A stretch of DNA of 64,000 bases. Origin: Salvator merianae. Its lineage: Eukaryota > Chordata > Lepidosauria > Squamata > Teiidae. The position numbers and the translations under genes are program-made. Under the pieces are notes generated by a model. That model did not search any database. It had not been told where the DNA came from and saw only the letters and a list, made by a program, of their open reading frames with translations. The DNA is taken from contig QVOM02000021.1 in the NCBI GenBank assembly GCA_003586115.2, positions 11,744,478-11,808,477 on the forward strand. Direction: 5' to 3'. Shown one piece after another: positions 54,718 through 64,000 of this stretch (positions are counted from its first letter, which is position 1; each line of letters begins with the position of its first letter).

Positions 54718-55130
54718 AGGGAGTGTTCACACTTTACACTAGTGAGCATGGGGGACATTCACTAGTGGAAGTGCTCCTGATCACTGCCTGCTGTGGAGCA
54801 CAAAATCATGCTGCATAGCTGTACCAGGAGCAGTTGGACTGTTCCTGGTACACTGCATTTGCACCCTCTTCTGGGTGCAAATGCAGAGTGGCACAGTGTG
54901 GTTGTAGCTGTGCAGTCAGACAGCGTTCCCAGTCACCATGGCAGTGGCTGGAAGTTTCCCGACTGCTGTCATGGCGCAGGACACCAGCATTTGCACTGCA
55001 AATGCTGGTATTCTGCTGCTAGTCTATTCTAAAGCCTCGCAGTGCAGGTGATTGCCATGCTGCAAGGTTTGTTCCACCTTAGAACAGGATAATTACCTTG
55101 CTCTAAGGTGGAAAGTGCAAAAAGGCCCTA
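54718..55130 (-). mobile_element. Family K non-autonomous DNA transposon, copy 3
   Basis: The reversed right end gggcctttttgcactttcca and left gggagtgttcacactttaca are inverted ends; TAA abuts both, a possible 3-bp duplication as in PIF/Harbinger elements. The interior reversed contains CACTGCGAGGC, CAGGACACC/GCAATGCTGG-like and CCATGGTGACTGGGA blocks that match copies 1 and 2. Strand is given relative to copy 1. Confidence 0.65.
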
Positions 55131-55499
55131 AGGTTTCATTCAGACATCACTTATTTTTTCTGCTAAATTTGGATATTCCATTATAAAGCATAGATTTTCT
55201 GGAATATTCATGTTTTATTCCAGAATATCCAAACATAGCAGAATAAATAAGCAATGTCTGGATGTAGCCACTCCATGCATCTGATGAAGCAGGCTTAGTC
55301 TATGAAAGCTCATGCTACCAACTTCCTTTTCTCTGTTAGTCTCTAAGGTGCTACTGGAGTTCTTTGCTTACTGATCCAAACTAACAGGGCTACATCTTTC
55401 AATTCTGGTTTTTGAAGAGGTTGAATATACAATCCTATATCCATTTAAATGGGAGTAGATCCCATTACTGGGATGTATTTTTGAATAAACCAATACTCT
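55131..55499. other. Spacer
   Basis: An internal inverted pair, GGATATTCCATTATAAAGCA (55171-55190) with a reversed match near 55210-55235, suggests an eroded foldback. TATGAAAGCTCATGCTACCAAC (55296 onward) echoes 54690-54710 reversed. Confidence 0.35.
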
Positions 55500-56530
55500 T
55501 TGGCAGCGGTCGGACATCGTCAATGTAATCCGTATCAGAAGAGTACACGCAGTGAATTCGTCTTCTGGTCGTTCCCACAGTTACAGTTTAACACGGAGTC
55601 AATTCGTACTTGCTCGTTCCCACACTGATATTTCCCGTGCTTGGCAGTACCCTTTCTGCCTCCACCCCTCGTCAGATTCTCCTCCCTATGCAGTCAGCGA
55701 TTGGCTGCAGTCCCAACGTTCAAACCTTGATGTCACAGGGGCAGGAAAGTCAAGCTCCGCTCTCCGTAGGTCCCCCGCGGCTGCCTGGATTCACTTGGCA
55801 GCGTTACTAGGCTTGGCCATTTGCTCCTTCTCCTCCCTGCAGCCTCTGTCTAAACAAGCAGAACTTTAAAACTATGTTCACTTTAAAACTATGAACTTTA
55901 AAAAACTAAGCTTTTTAAAGTTCTTTTGAAATGTGCGTGAGAGCTCCCCTGCTGATTTAAAAGTAGCGGAAAAGCAGGGAGAGGTCCATAACAAAGGGAA
56001 AAAGTGGGGAGGGAACGTGGGGGGGGCTCTACTATTTTTAACTGTGTGCTGACCATGGCAAAACTCCAAACAGGCGCAGTTTATTTTTTGCTTTAAAGAG
56101 CAGACGGAAGTGGAGAAAGCCTTTAATTTCTTCCTGGCAGGACCGCAGCTTAGCGAAGAAGGAGGACGATTTCTTTTCCCCTGGCAGCGAGAGAAGGGGG
56201 GATAATGGAGGCAGAGGAAACTAATGTGCTTCCTGCCCACCCACAAAGTCTCTCATTGGACGGCACAAAATGGGGATCCCTCCCTCTGCACCCCCCCCAA
56301 AACAGTACGGTCCCTCTCAAATAATCGCTTTCCCCGTGCCCACAGCACAAAGTAAAGCGCGCTACCGATCTGGAACAGCTTGAGAGTTCATTAAATCCGA
56401 AGACAAAGTAATCCGGATTTCGCCAGTTTAATCCATAAAAATTACGGAACGGCAAGATCATGTCGGGACAGCGGGAACTGAAGACGGCCTGTAAACTGAT
56501 TAAATGCCGTGTCGGAACACAGCCTTTGTT
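55500..56530. other. CpG-rich block, 1 kb: CpG island or young transposon
   Basis: CpG and GC content rise sharply against both flanks. ATTGG/CCAAT-type boxes occur at 55700 and 56254, and a GGGGGGGCTC run at about 56022. The outer edges are loosely inverted: left GGTCGGACATCGTCAATGTA and reversed right TTCCGACACGGCATTTAATC. Open frames of up to 129 codons on either strand show no domain. A promoter CpG island and a non-autonomous DNA transposon are both possible. Confidence 0.4.
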
Positions 56531-58368
56531 GCATCTCAACCTGCATTTAATATGTTGCTTTTCTCTAGCACAATGTAGTGTAAAGAAGGATCAAATGTCT
56601 CCCTCCAAAGCAACAAATAGTATTCAAGTATATTTGTTCATTAATGTGAAACGCATCAGTGTGACTGAAAAAGACTGCATTGAGGGGCCTGAGGAGCGAG
56701 GTATGTAGATGCTACCCACTCCCATCTGCTGCCTTGTGGATGAATGACAGTGGCAGAGGGACTTATCTAGTCACCATCCATCCATGGACCATTTCCTGTG
56801 CACTGCTTAATAGACTAAGCTGGGAACTTTGAAGATGAGGAACTTTCATTTCCTGGGCTTGAAGTTCGCAAGGCTAGGAGGCAGAGTGTGTGTGGATGCC
56901 ATGCCACCAGCTCGGGGTCCACAGCAAGCACTCCAGCCCAGAAGAGTCCAGCTTTCACTGCCATGCTGAAGCAGCTATAGTGATGCTTCTAGGACCAGGG
57001 AATCTGAGCTAGGCAGAGGTTCAAATTCATGCTGAGTCATGAAACTTCTGATGATCAATCATTTATATCATCACTTTGGCGCATAGACAGAAATCTTGAT
57101 TTCCAGCCGCAGAACTTCTTGGAGTAGATGCTAATTATAATAGAAGACCATCAGGCATTTACTTTGACCAGGAAATGATTATCTAGTATTGTTTTTGAGT
57201 TGCTTTATCTCTGTCCCATCTGTTATCATTTGTTTTAGAAAGCCAATGTTCTTTACTCTGTCTATTTTGACTGATTGCTTCTTCCTTCTTCCAAGCAGAG
57301 AAAATGTATAGAAACTCCTTTATAAATTAAAAGTGACACTCATAAATCCAGAAGAGCTCATGTCGGCCCATTCATTTAATTTTTATTTTAAAAGAGGTCA
57401 TCCTTACTCAGGATTTTTTTTAAAAAAAATGAAGATAAAACCGAAGATTTTAATTGTACACTTCAAGCTGAGAAGTGGGGGATTTTTTTTAAAAAAATGC
57501 TAAACAAATTAATGTACTAAATAGAGATTTGAGAATGGCTGAAGAAAGCCAGGTATATTTATTCTGAGGAAAAAAAGAAAACAAATTGAATGGAGCTCCT
57601 TTAGTTCAGGTACTCCTTCATTTTTAAGGTAATTTAGAAGTGCATTGCATTGAAACTCAAGGAGGCAAGACATGAGGGTCTTCTCAAAGAGAATAATAGA
57701 CAAAGGTCATTGTAGGTCATCTAATTCAATGGTCCATGCATGAAATAGAGATGTAGGTAACATCTGCACATTCCCTGAGGGCAGCACCAGATATGTTCTG
57801 GGATCATGGGAGCTGCATTCCAATGCACTCTACAGGAGACATGGCCACATAGACTGCATGGCTGGCTACTCCTGGACATGGAAATAGCTCACAAGAGTGT
57901 TCCAGGGGTCTACTATGCAGCCCAGGCTTGGTCCTATTCCACTTCCATCATGCTGACAGCTGGTGGCAGGAAGAGCATCCCAAGCCCTCTTTCAAATCCT
58001 GGTGATATTTCCTGGGCTATTTCCAGGCCTTGCAACTTTGAGATCAGGGAACTCTCATTCGTGGCTTCAGAGCTTGACCAGGACAAACTCTGCTTGCTCA
58101 TGCAGGTGGCCACCAATACACTATGAACCACTTGTCAGCTTGGCCACTGCATTGCTACCTTCCAAACTTTCTGATACCATGCTGTGCCTGCTTGCATATT
58201 TCACTGAGTCTACTTTTCCCTTTCTGTAGAGATAAGAAGATGGCGGGTAGAATTAATTGGGTTAGCTTCAGTTCCAAGGTCATCACTGCTGAAAAGGATC
58301 GGGGAGTGAACAAGAATGTTTATGTACTGATTGTTGGATGACCAAATGGGGTGGGAAACTGCTAAAGG
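56531..58368. other. Unique stretch, no gene supported
   Basis: No repeat family recognised with certainty. 56815-57015 and 57780-58140 contain CTTTCATTTCCTGGGC and CCTTGCAACTTTGAG phrases vaguely like family F interiors. Confidence 0.35.
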
Positions 58369-58376
58369 ATATATGT

Positions 58377-58677
58377 CAGGGGTGTCAAAGGTACGGCCCG
58401 CGGGCTGGAACCGGCCCGCCAAGGGGTTCAATCCAGCCCGCGTTGCTCCCCGGGCGTGGCGCACTAGCGTCGCCCCGCCCACCGCGCTGACGTCGCCCCG
58501 CCCACCGCGCTGACGTCGCCCCGCCCACCGCGCTGATGTCGCTGGTGTCGCCCCGCCCACCGCACTGACGTCGCTGGTGTCGCCCCGCCCACCGCACTGA
58601 CGTCGCTGGCGTCACCCCCGCCCATCGCCCCAGGCAAGGGAAGCGGCCCCTGAACTAAAATGAGTTTGACACCCCTG
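58377..58677. mobile_element. hAT non-autonomous transposon with internal GC-rich minisatellite
   Basis: The termini are caggggtgtcaaaggtacgg and reversed caggggtgtcaaactcattt, standard hAT CAGGGGTG ends. A perfect 8-bp duplication, atatatgt, flanks it at 58369-58376 and 58678-58685. The centre (58469-58620) is a tandem array of a GTCGCCCCGCCCACCGCGCT-type unit. No transposase; moved in trans. Confidence 0.93.
58469..58620. repeat. GC-rich minisatellite inside the hAT element
   Basis: The 23-bp unit gtcgccccgcccaccgcgct+gac occurs twice, then a longer unit of about 32 bp with GTCGCTGGT inserted occurs three times. Every unit contains CCCCGCCC (a GC box on the other strand) and most contain TGACGTCG, close to a CRE. 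Expansion may have happened inside the transposon before or after insertion. Confidence 0.85.
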
Positions 58678-58685
58678 ATATATGT

Positions 58686-60130
58686 GCTTCTTGGAGCTCA
58701 TTGCTGTGTGATCATTTAAAATCAATAAATGCAGGTATCCTGCTACAGAAGCAAGTCTCTGTGTCCTTGCATTTTAGCCTGTAAATGGTGATCATGACAT
58801 CACTCTGCCACATTCTTGACTCAGAATGTTTTTCCAGACCAGGAGTGTTTTCCACAGCATGCACTTAAGGCACAGGTATGGAACCTACTCAAATGTCTCC
58901 AACCGATAGTAGCTTAGCTTCTTCTTGAAGGTGTCTAGCAGGGGAAACCAAGGATTCACACTACATCACTGGATACACTTTGAACTGCTCTTACAGTTAT
59001 GATAACTGCAAAAAGGCATGTCACTTTGTGTCTGTCTGTTCCCAGCAGAGGCAGAGTATATACTGGCACTTTTGGACACCTTTTCCCTGCTTAAAATGTA
59101 GCAACAGTGTTGTTTCAGGATACATCGAAGGATAAAACAAAAGTCACACAAGGGGGCATTATGGGGAAAGAATCAAAGCAGTGCAGTAGTTACACAGGAA
59201 ATCAGGTTGCAAGAGACCTCTTAGACAGAAACTTATAAAGGCACCGCCCTCATAGTTGCAGGTTCCAGGACAGAGACTGCAAAGCTTTAGCCTTGGTTGC
59301 ATGGGCACATGGTCTGCAGTGCATACTGCCCCAGAGCCTGTGGGAAATACTGTTGTAGCAGAATGTCTTTTGCAGTGGCCAGAAATGTGGCAGGAATTGC
59401 TGCCAGGAGCCAGAAGTGCAGGTGGAGGTCTGCCACATCGTACCTCCATTTCTAACATTAGAGTCATTTTGTGGCCACTACGTATATCCAAACAGTGGCC
59501 AGGGAGTGATTCCAATGATGAGGGTGGCCCAAGAGTAGTTTAATTAGACTTACTTTTAGACTACTGTTATGGAAGTCTTGAAAAAAGGCAGAAGGGTTTA
59601 TCTGCTCTGCCCTGGACACCTGGAAGATGACTGACAATGGCCGCATGGATGAAGCCTGAGTGACTTAGAAGGCTTCTGCTCCTTGTTAGCCTTGACTACC
59701 TTTTTGGGTTTGTGTGAAAGCAGAAAATGTAGAAAATGATGCCCACTAATTTGTGTTCCTTGGAGGTGAAATAAAAATAAATAAAATCAGCCATAAAGAA
59801 CAATCATAGTTATTTTTCTCCCCATTAGTGCCACAGGAAGTGTTAACAATGTCAGAGCTTTGGGAAAATAATGATAATGAGTGTAAAACTCCAGCCAAAA
59901 TGAATTAGCCAACCATCCATAAGGCAACGCAAAACAAAACAAAATGCATCATACTATTTGGCAAAAACCATGGATGGTGTTTCAATTAAGAGAACACAGG
60001 ATGACTTGAGTTTTCAACTATTTAAGTGAATGAAATCTCCAAATCACAAGAACTTCTACAGGTATGGCTCTAACTCTAGTGAGGCTGAGATCAGAGCAAT
60101 CAGATGTTCTACTTTACAGAAGATATCTTT
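58686..60130. other. Unique stretch, no gene supported
   Basis: Overlapping frames at 59159-59543 on both strands have no domains. No repeat recognised. Confidence 0.4.
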
Positions 60131-60139
60131 CAGTTTTAA

Positions 60140-60245
60140 TCTCACTCCTCCTCTTCCTCTTCCTCGTCCTCCTCCTCTTCCTCTTCCTCCTCTTTTTCTT
60201 CATCACCATCACCATCATTGTCATCACCATCATCATCATCATAAT
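60140..60245. repeat. Pyrimidine (CTCCTCTTC)n tract and (CAT)n microsatellite
   Basis: 60140-60200 is pure pyrimidine with a CTCCTCTTC-like 9-bp period; 60200-60243 is a CAT trinucleotide array. Both are read by long frames, giving Leu- or His-rich and Arg/Lys-rich translations that are artefacts. Confidence 0.85.
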
Positions 60246-60365
60246 TTGTTTATTAAGATAGTTATTTTCCATGGTATGCTTAAGGTGGTTTACAAGCAAA
60301 AGCCTACAACAAAATGGAAGAACAAAACAGCAGCATATAATGCAAAATACAAAAAATATATTTAA
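60246..60365 (-). mobile_element. Reversed L2-like 3' tail
   Basis: TTTGTTTATTAAGATAGTTA, GCTTAAGGTGGTTTACAAGC and an A-rich end match the reversed L2 tail. The CAT array next to it may have grown from the element's 3' repeat. Confidence 0.5.
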
Positions 60366-60611
60366 ATAAAAAATCCGGGGGGGGGACGGACACTTTCTGA
60401 AACATACATGCAAATCAAGTAGTTATACTCCCTTGCAGAGCATCTGACCATTTTCGGGCTCCAGCCCAGGCACCTATTTCATGCAAGGCTCTTTACCTGT
60501 ACATAGAAGTTTGGGAAGAACCTCAGGCAGGGCCCAGAGACAATTTCCAGCTGGGAGTGCTTAGCATTATCCAATCCTTTTTTGAGGGATACTTGTCTCT
60601 AGGGCAGGCTG
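60366..60611. other. Spacer with a G run
   Basis: A run of nine G near 60376-60384. No other feature. Confidence 0.4.
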
Positions 60612-60705
60612 GCCACGGAAATTGCCAAAACCAATTAAGCTAGCCATAGAAAAACCTGAAAACAAAACAAAACAGGTGTATCTGATGTTGGCAGATTTTC
60701 TACAG
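60612..60705. repeat. Family J repeat, copy 2
   Basis: Aligns with 3896-3990: ACGGAAATTGCCAAAACC, AATTAAGCTAGCCATAGAAA, AACCTGAAAAC and a GATGTTGGCAGATTT end. Confidence 0.4.
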
Positions 60706-61406
60706 CTGTAGGGATGCATCTCTGAAGATTTCTGGTCTCAGTATGGTTTAAAGATGAACAGTAAAAGAAACAGCAATAGATGGCAACCTAGAAATAGTGT
60801 GGAGGAGGGAATGGCACAATGCTGACAGGTGCTTTGCCTTGGATGGTGCTGAAGCTGGTTCCAGTTCATAATGGATCAGAAACTGGTAGGAAGCAATATA
60901 AAAAGATCAAAGACACCATGCCAACCCATATGCTGTGACCCCACCACTGGTGTTTTGTTGGTCACTGGTGAGAGGGAGTGCAGGGGGAAACATAACATTG
61001 CCCATCCAAAGCTAGCACCTGGACAGCAGATACACAAGGTACTTGTCAGTAGTCCATAACGTAGCAAGATGTTTTTCCATTTTAAGCCATCATTTCTAAA
61101 CATTATGGTTTGGAGACCTACTGTATGGCCTTGTCTGAAAAGGCCTCTTTTCTATGGATCTCCCTATCCAATTCTTGAGATATGTACCAGTCACACCGGT
61201 CAGGAATGTGAAGACAGTGTCTTTAGTGTATAAGGGAGGTATAGTTCCTGCTGATTTGCAGTGGATTAAAATGTGGTCTATTGGGATCAAAGGGAAACTT
61301 CCAAAAAGTTCCTCTCCTCTCCCGCATTGCCCTTGCTGATGTATCCTTAAAGCTACTGCTGCCTAGATGGTCTACAGATGAGAAGGAGAAATAAAATGGT
61401 ACTTTT
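60706..61406. other. Unique stretch
   Basis: No gene or repeat recognised. Confidence 0.4.
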
Positions 61407-61840
61407 TGCCTTTCTGCACTTGCTGATGTTCTGCACCAGCAAGTGCATTAAGAGTCTCCCTTCTGTACATTCGTGTGGAATACTGGAGCCCCTATCCACT
61501 GCTAGTACACTCTGTTCTCACAGGATGGAGCATGATCTAGATGTGGAAGCACCTGATCACTGGTAGATATCAAAGTCTACCAGCATACTAGCAGGGTCTA
61601 ATCTGGATCATGGAGGTGTGCAGAAGGTGTGCAACTCCATGATCCAGTTTACAGGGGAAGCCACTTTGACAGTACGCCTTATTGCACTGATGAAATGAGT
61701 TTCCCAGGAACTCTGAGTCCAGGAAATTTTGTTCCTGGCTGTTGGAGCTCATGGAGGCCTACTTCAAAACTCACATGAGCTTAAGCGTCAGCCGGGGGCT
61801 TTGCTGGAACACATTGTTGCTGTGCAGACAGTTGCTGTTG
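61407..61840. mobile_element. Family F transposon, copy 6, with a family D arm
   Basis: Left ttgcctttctgcacttgc. 61438-61475 carries the family D arm accagcaagtgcattaagag then TCTCCCTTCT. The family F core lies at 61662-61720 (GAAGCCACTTTGACAGTACG, AATGAGTTTCCCAGG, GGAAATTTTGTTCCTGGC). An inverted pair, TGGATCATGGAGGTGTGCAG / TGCAACTCCATGATCCA, lies at 61603-61644. The right terminus is uncertain. The combination suggests families D and F share arms or are chimeric. Confidence 0.5.
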
Positions 61841-61909
61841 TGCCAGTTCAGAGTGATCTATCCCAGCAATGGGATGGATCACTTTGTTCCACATAACTAT
61901 TTCAGCTCT

Positions 61910-62640
61910 TTCTCATAGCATAGTAGAACCAGAAGGGGTAGAAGGCTATTGATGGCTGGGTTTTATATTGGCTGCTGATATGGTTTGCCGTCTGTGGCCC
62001 CTTCAGGACAGAGATTATCTGGCCACAGTAATCCATGCTTTGGTAACTTCCACACTGGATTATTATAATGTGCTTTATATGGGGCTGCCCTTTAAGACAG
62101 TTCAGAAGCTGCAGGTGGTGCAAAATGCAGCAGCAAGATTGTTGACTAGAACCGCTGGCTGGATGCATGACATGGCTGTCTTAAAAGAGCTGCACTAGCT
62201 GCCAATTCACTATAGAGCACAATACAAGGTGCTAAACTTAACCTATAAGGCCCTAAATAGCTTGGGCCCCAAATACCTAAAGGAACACTTTCTCCCATAT
62301 TGACCTCTCTGTGCCTTAAGATCTGCAGATGAGACCCTCCTGGTTGTACCCCCACTTCAGTAGCTAGAAGGATTGGCACCTAGAATAGGGCCTTTTCAGT
62401 GGTGGTTTCCAGACTGTGGAACACTCTTCCCCCTCAGGTGCATCAGTCATCTTCATTTTACATCTTAAGGAGAGCAGTGAAGACACACCTACTTATCCTT
62501 GCCTTTGGCTAAGCTTACCCTCCCACTTTCAGGCCCTGTTACTGTTTTAATATGTGTATTTTACATTCTGTTTTTTATTGTTGTAATCTGTCCTTAGACC
62601 TTTGGGTACAGGGCAGGAGAAAAATGAAAATACATAAATA
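61910..62640 (+). pseudogene. L2 LINE 3' end with RT C-terminus
   Basis: The frame reads WPLQDRDYLATVIHALVTST, then LDYYNVLYMGLPFKTVQKLQ and VVQNAAARLLTRTAGWMHDM followed by AVLKELH (62000-62198), the conserved end of L2 RT. A stop and then YKVLNLTYKALNSLGPKYLK, LPPQVHQSSSFYIL-type sequence follow, and the L2 3' tail to GTACAGGGCAGGAG and an ATAAATAAATGAATAAG end. Confidence 0.85.
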
Positions 62641-64000
62641 AATGAATAAGTAAGGAATTGTAGTTGTCTTAAATTTTTAATTTTTGCTTCACTAGTTTAG
62701 ATTTTAAACCCTTGTTAAAAATATGGTTTTAGTAACCCTGAACTCAGTAGCAAAGAGTGGGATATAAAGATGATTCATTTCATTTCATTTTTTAATCCAG
62801 TGTCAACTTGCAGAAAAGAGGTAGAACTGGGGCAGAGGAGTGACAGGGCTCCAACTGGAGCTCACAAGGGGCACATCCACCCCAGGCTAGAAGTATGCCC
62901 AGAAAAGGTCCAGAGGGCTTGATGACTTGATGTCAGCAGTGTTTCCAAATATGCAGTGCACCTCCAGAGTCTGGCAAGAGTCTCTGGCAGCATCCTTTCT
63001 TCAGAGTGGAAAAATGACTCTGAGGGTGCTGGCCATCTTCAGGCACTCATACCTCCATCATGGAGATACATGGTGGCCATGCAAAAGACCTAACTGCACT
63101 GTACTGTGCTCAGCAGTGTTTTCTGACATGCCAAAAATAGGGGAACTTTTGTTCCCTGAGGCAAGGCACTGTTTGCCCTGCCTCTGGGACTGAAGCAAAC
63201 ACTCTGGCCCATAAAGCACTGCGATCCCCTATTGTAGGGATGCAGATCAGGTTCTGTATACAGAGAATATATTTTTGTTGTTGGACATATGAGGTATGGA
63301 AGACTTAAGTGTGCCATAGCAAGAATATTCATAGTTTGAGACATTTATCTTAATGCTTAGACATACCAACTGATGATTAAATACTCATGATATTATCAAA
63401 AGAGACTTTTTTGAAATAATTTACTGAGATCTGGTAAGCCCACAACATTTAGGAGGATCAGTTCCTTGAAAACGTCAACATTTTGTTTATTGAAATCAAG
63501 TAAAGACTTGGACCAGATGATTCTTGTGATCTCTTCCAACTTCACAATTCTACAATTTTAGCTTGTTCTCCTGCCTCTCCCTCAAGTACATGAACCCAGC
63601 ACAAGGCCAACTCATGAATAAGCAAGGTGTGTTTCCCAATATGAAAAGCTAAAACTCACAAATGGAGAAGTCAAGAATTTTAAGAGCTTCCTGTACTATA
63701 CAGTTATGCTTTGTATAATATGATTTTGAAAAACATATTTTTGCTTGTGAACAGTTGGTAAAATTTGGCCTCCCTTATACAACACAAGTTTCTTTTATAG
63801 CATGGTTTTGAGTTTACATGGTTGGTAAAATGCAGTTTAATGGAAGGAAATTTCAGTGATGTGATTTAGCCTCCAAGGTTCTTTCTGTACTGTCCCTTAT
63901 TCTGGAACAAATTTTGCAATAAGGAGTAGCAGTCTGCTCAAATCCCACCCCCTTTCATGCTAAATCTGTGTTGGACAAAGCATGGACCAGGTGCCCTAGG
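62641..64000. other. Unique stretch to window end
   Basis: 62720-62792 (AGCAAAGAGTGGGATATAAAG then a TTTCA array) may be another LINE tail. GGGGAACTTTTGTTCCCTGA at 63139-63158 resembles the family F interior. No gene supported. Confidence 0.4.

Noticed and set aside
54661..55345. Duplicated CATGAGCTTTCA / reversed copy near 55.3 kb as terminal repeats of a larger element
   Set aside because: The match is short and the surrounding sequence does not extend it convincingly.
55552..56539. Open frames of 105-129 codons in the CpG-rich block as a host exon
   Set aside because: Frames overlap on both strands, have no recognisable domain and are expected from high GC content.
60030..60413. His-rich and Arg/Lys-rich frames
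   Set aside because: Produced by the pyrimidine and CAT microsatellites.

Overview
This is an intergenic or intronic stretch of a vertebrate genome, most likely a squamate reptile (lizard, gecko or snake). The assignment rests on the repeats: CR1 3' ends sharing one terminal block, L2 fragments, L1-like and BovB/RTE LINE remnants, Sauria-type tRNA-headed SINEs, a 5S-rRNA-derived SINE, and many palindromic non-autonomous DNA transposons. No host gene, exon chain, tRNA gene or snRNA gene could be supported on either strand. Almost every open frame is short and featureless; the few with recognisable protein similarity belong to LINEs. Family names come from recognition of sequence, not from a database search.

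Layout. 0-9 kb: a transposon with GGGACCTTTCTGCAC-type ends, a ~1.04 kb L1-like insertion with a perfect 16-bp target-site duplication (TSD) and a 151-codon ORF1-like frame, a CR1 3' end, a Sauria SINE, two more DNA transposons and a 68-bp retroinsertion with a 15-bp TSD. 9-21 kb: foldback elements (one nested inside another transposon), further transposons, L2 and CR1 tails, microsatellites. 21-31 kb: a DNA transposon, an L2 reverse-transcriptase remnant, a CR1 tail, a 5S SINE, an L1 3' end and a BovB relic split by 1.6 kb of other sequence. 31-42 kb: the most informative part. Four insertions sit within 1.9 kb at 34.5-36.4 kb, each bounded by exact TSDs. A long L2 fragment and a foldback inside a foldback follow. 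42-53 kb: three CR1 pieces, including a ~1 kb copy with an RT motif, a CpG-rich transposon and three more foldback or F-type elements. 54-64 kb: a transposon, a 1 kb CpG-rich block of unclear nature, a 301-bp hAT element with perfect 8-bp TSD carrying a GC-rich minisatellite, pyrimidine and CAT repeats, and an L2 3' half.

The main result is a set of non-autonomous DNA transposon families that can be defined inside this one window by comparing copies. I label them A to H, J, K and L for this report only. Family A consists of 170-195 bp near-complete palindromes with CAG-type ends, a shared CTTTAA-(N)-GTGTT core and 8-bp TSDs, which is a hAT-like signature. Its four copies include one inserted in the loop of a family B foldback and one inserted in an arm of a family H element. 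Family C has 11-bp TAAAGATGTGC ends and an 8-bp TSD, and carries a LINE inserted across its own edge. AT-rich unique stretches at about 18.96-19.35, 36.70-37.16 and 47.62-47.99 kb look like possible conserved non-coding elements, but this cannot be tested from one sequence.
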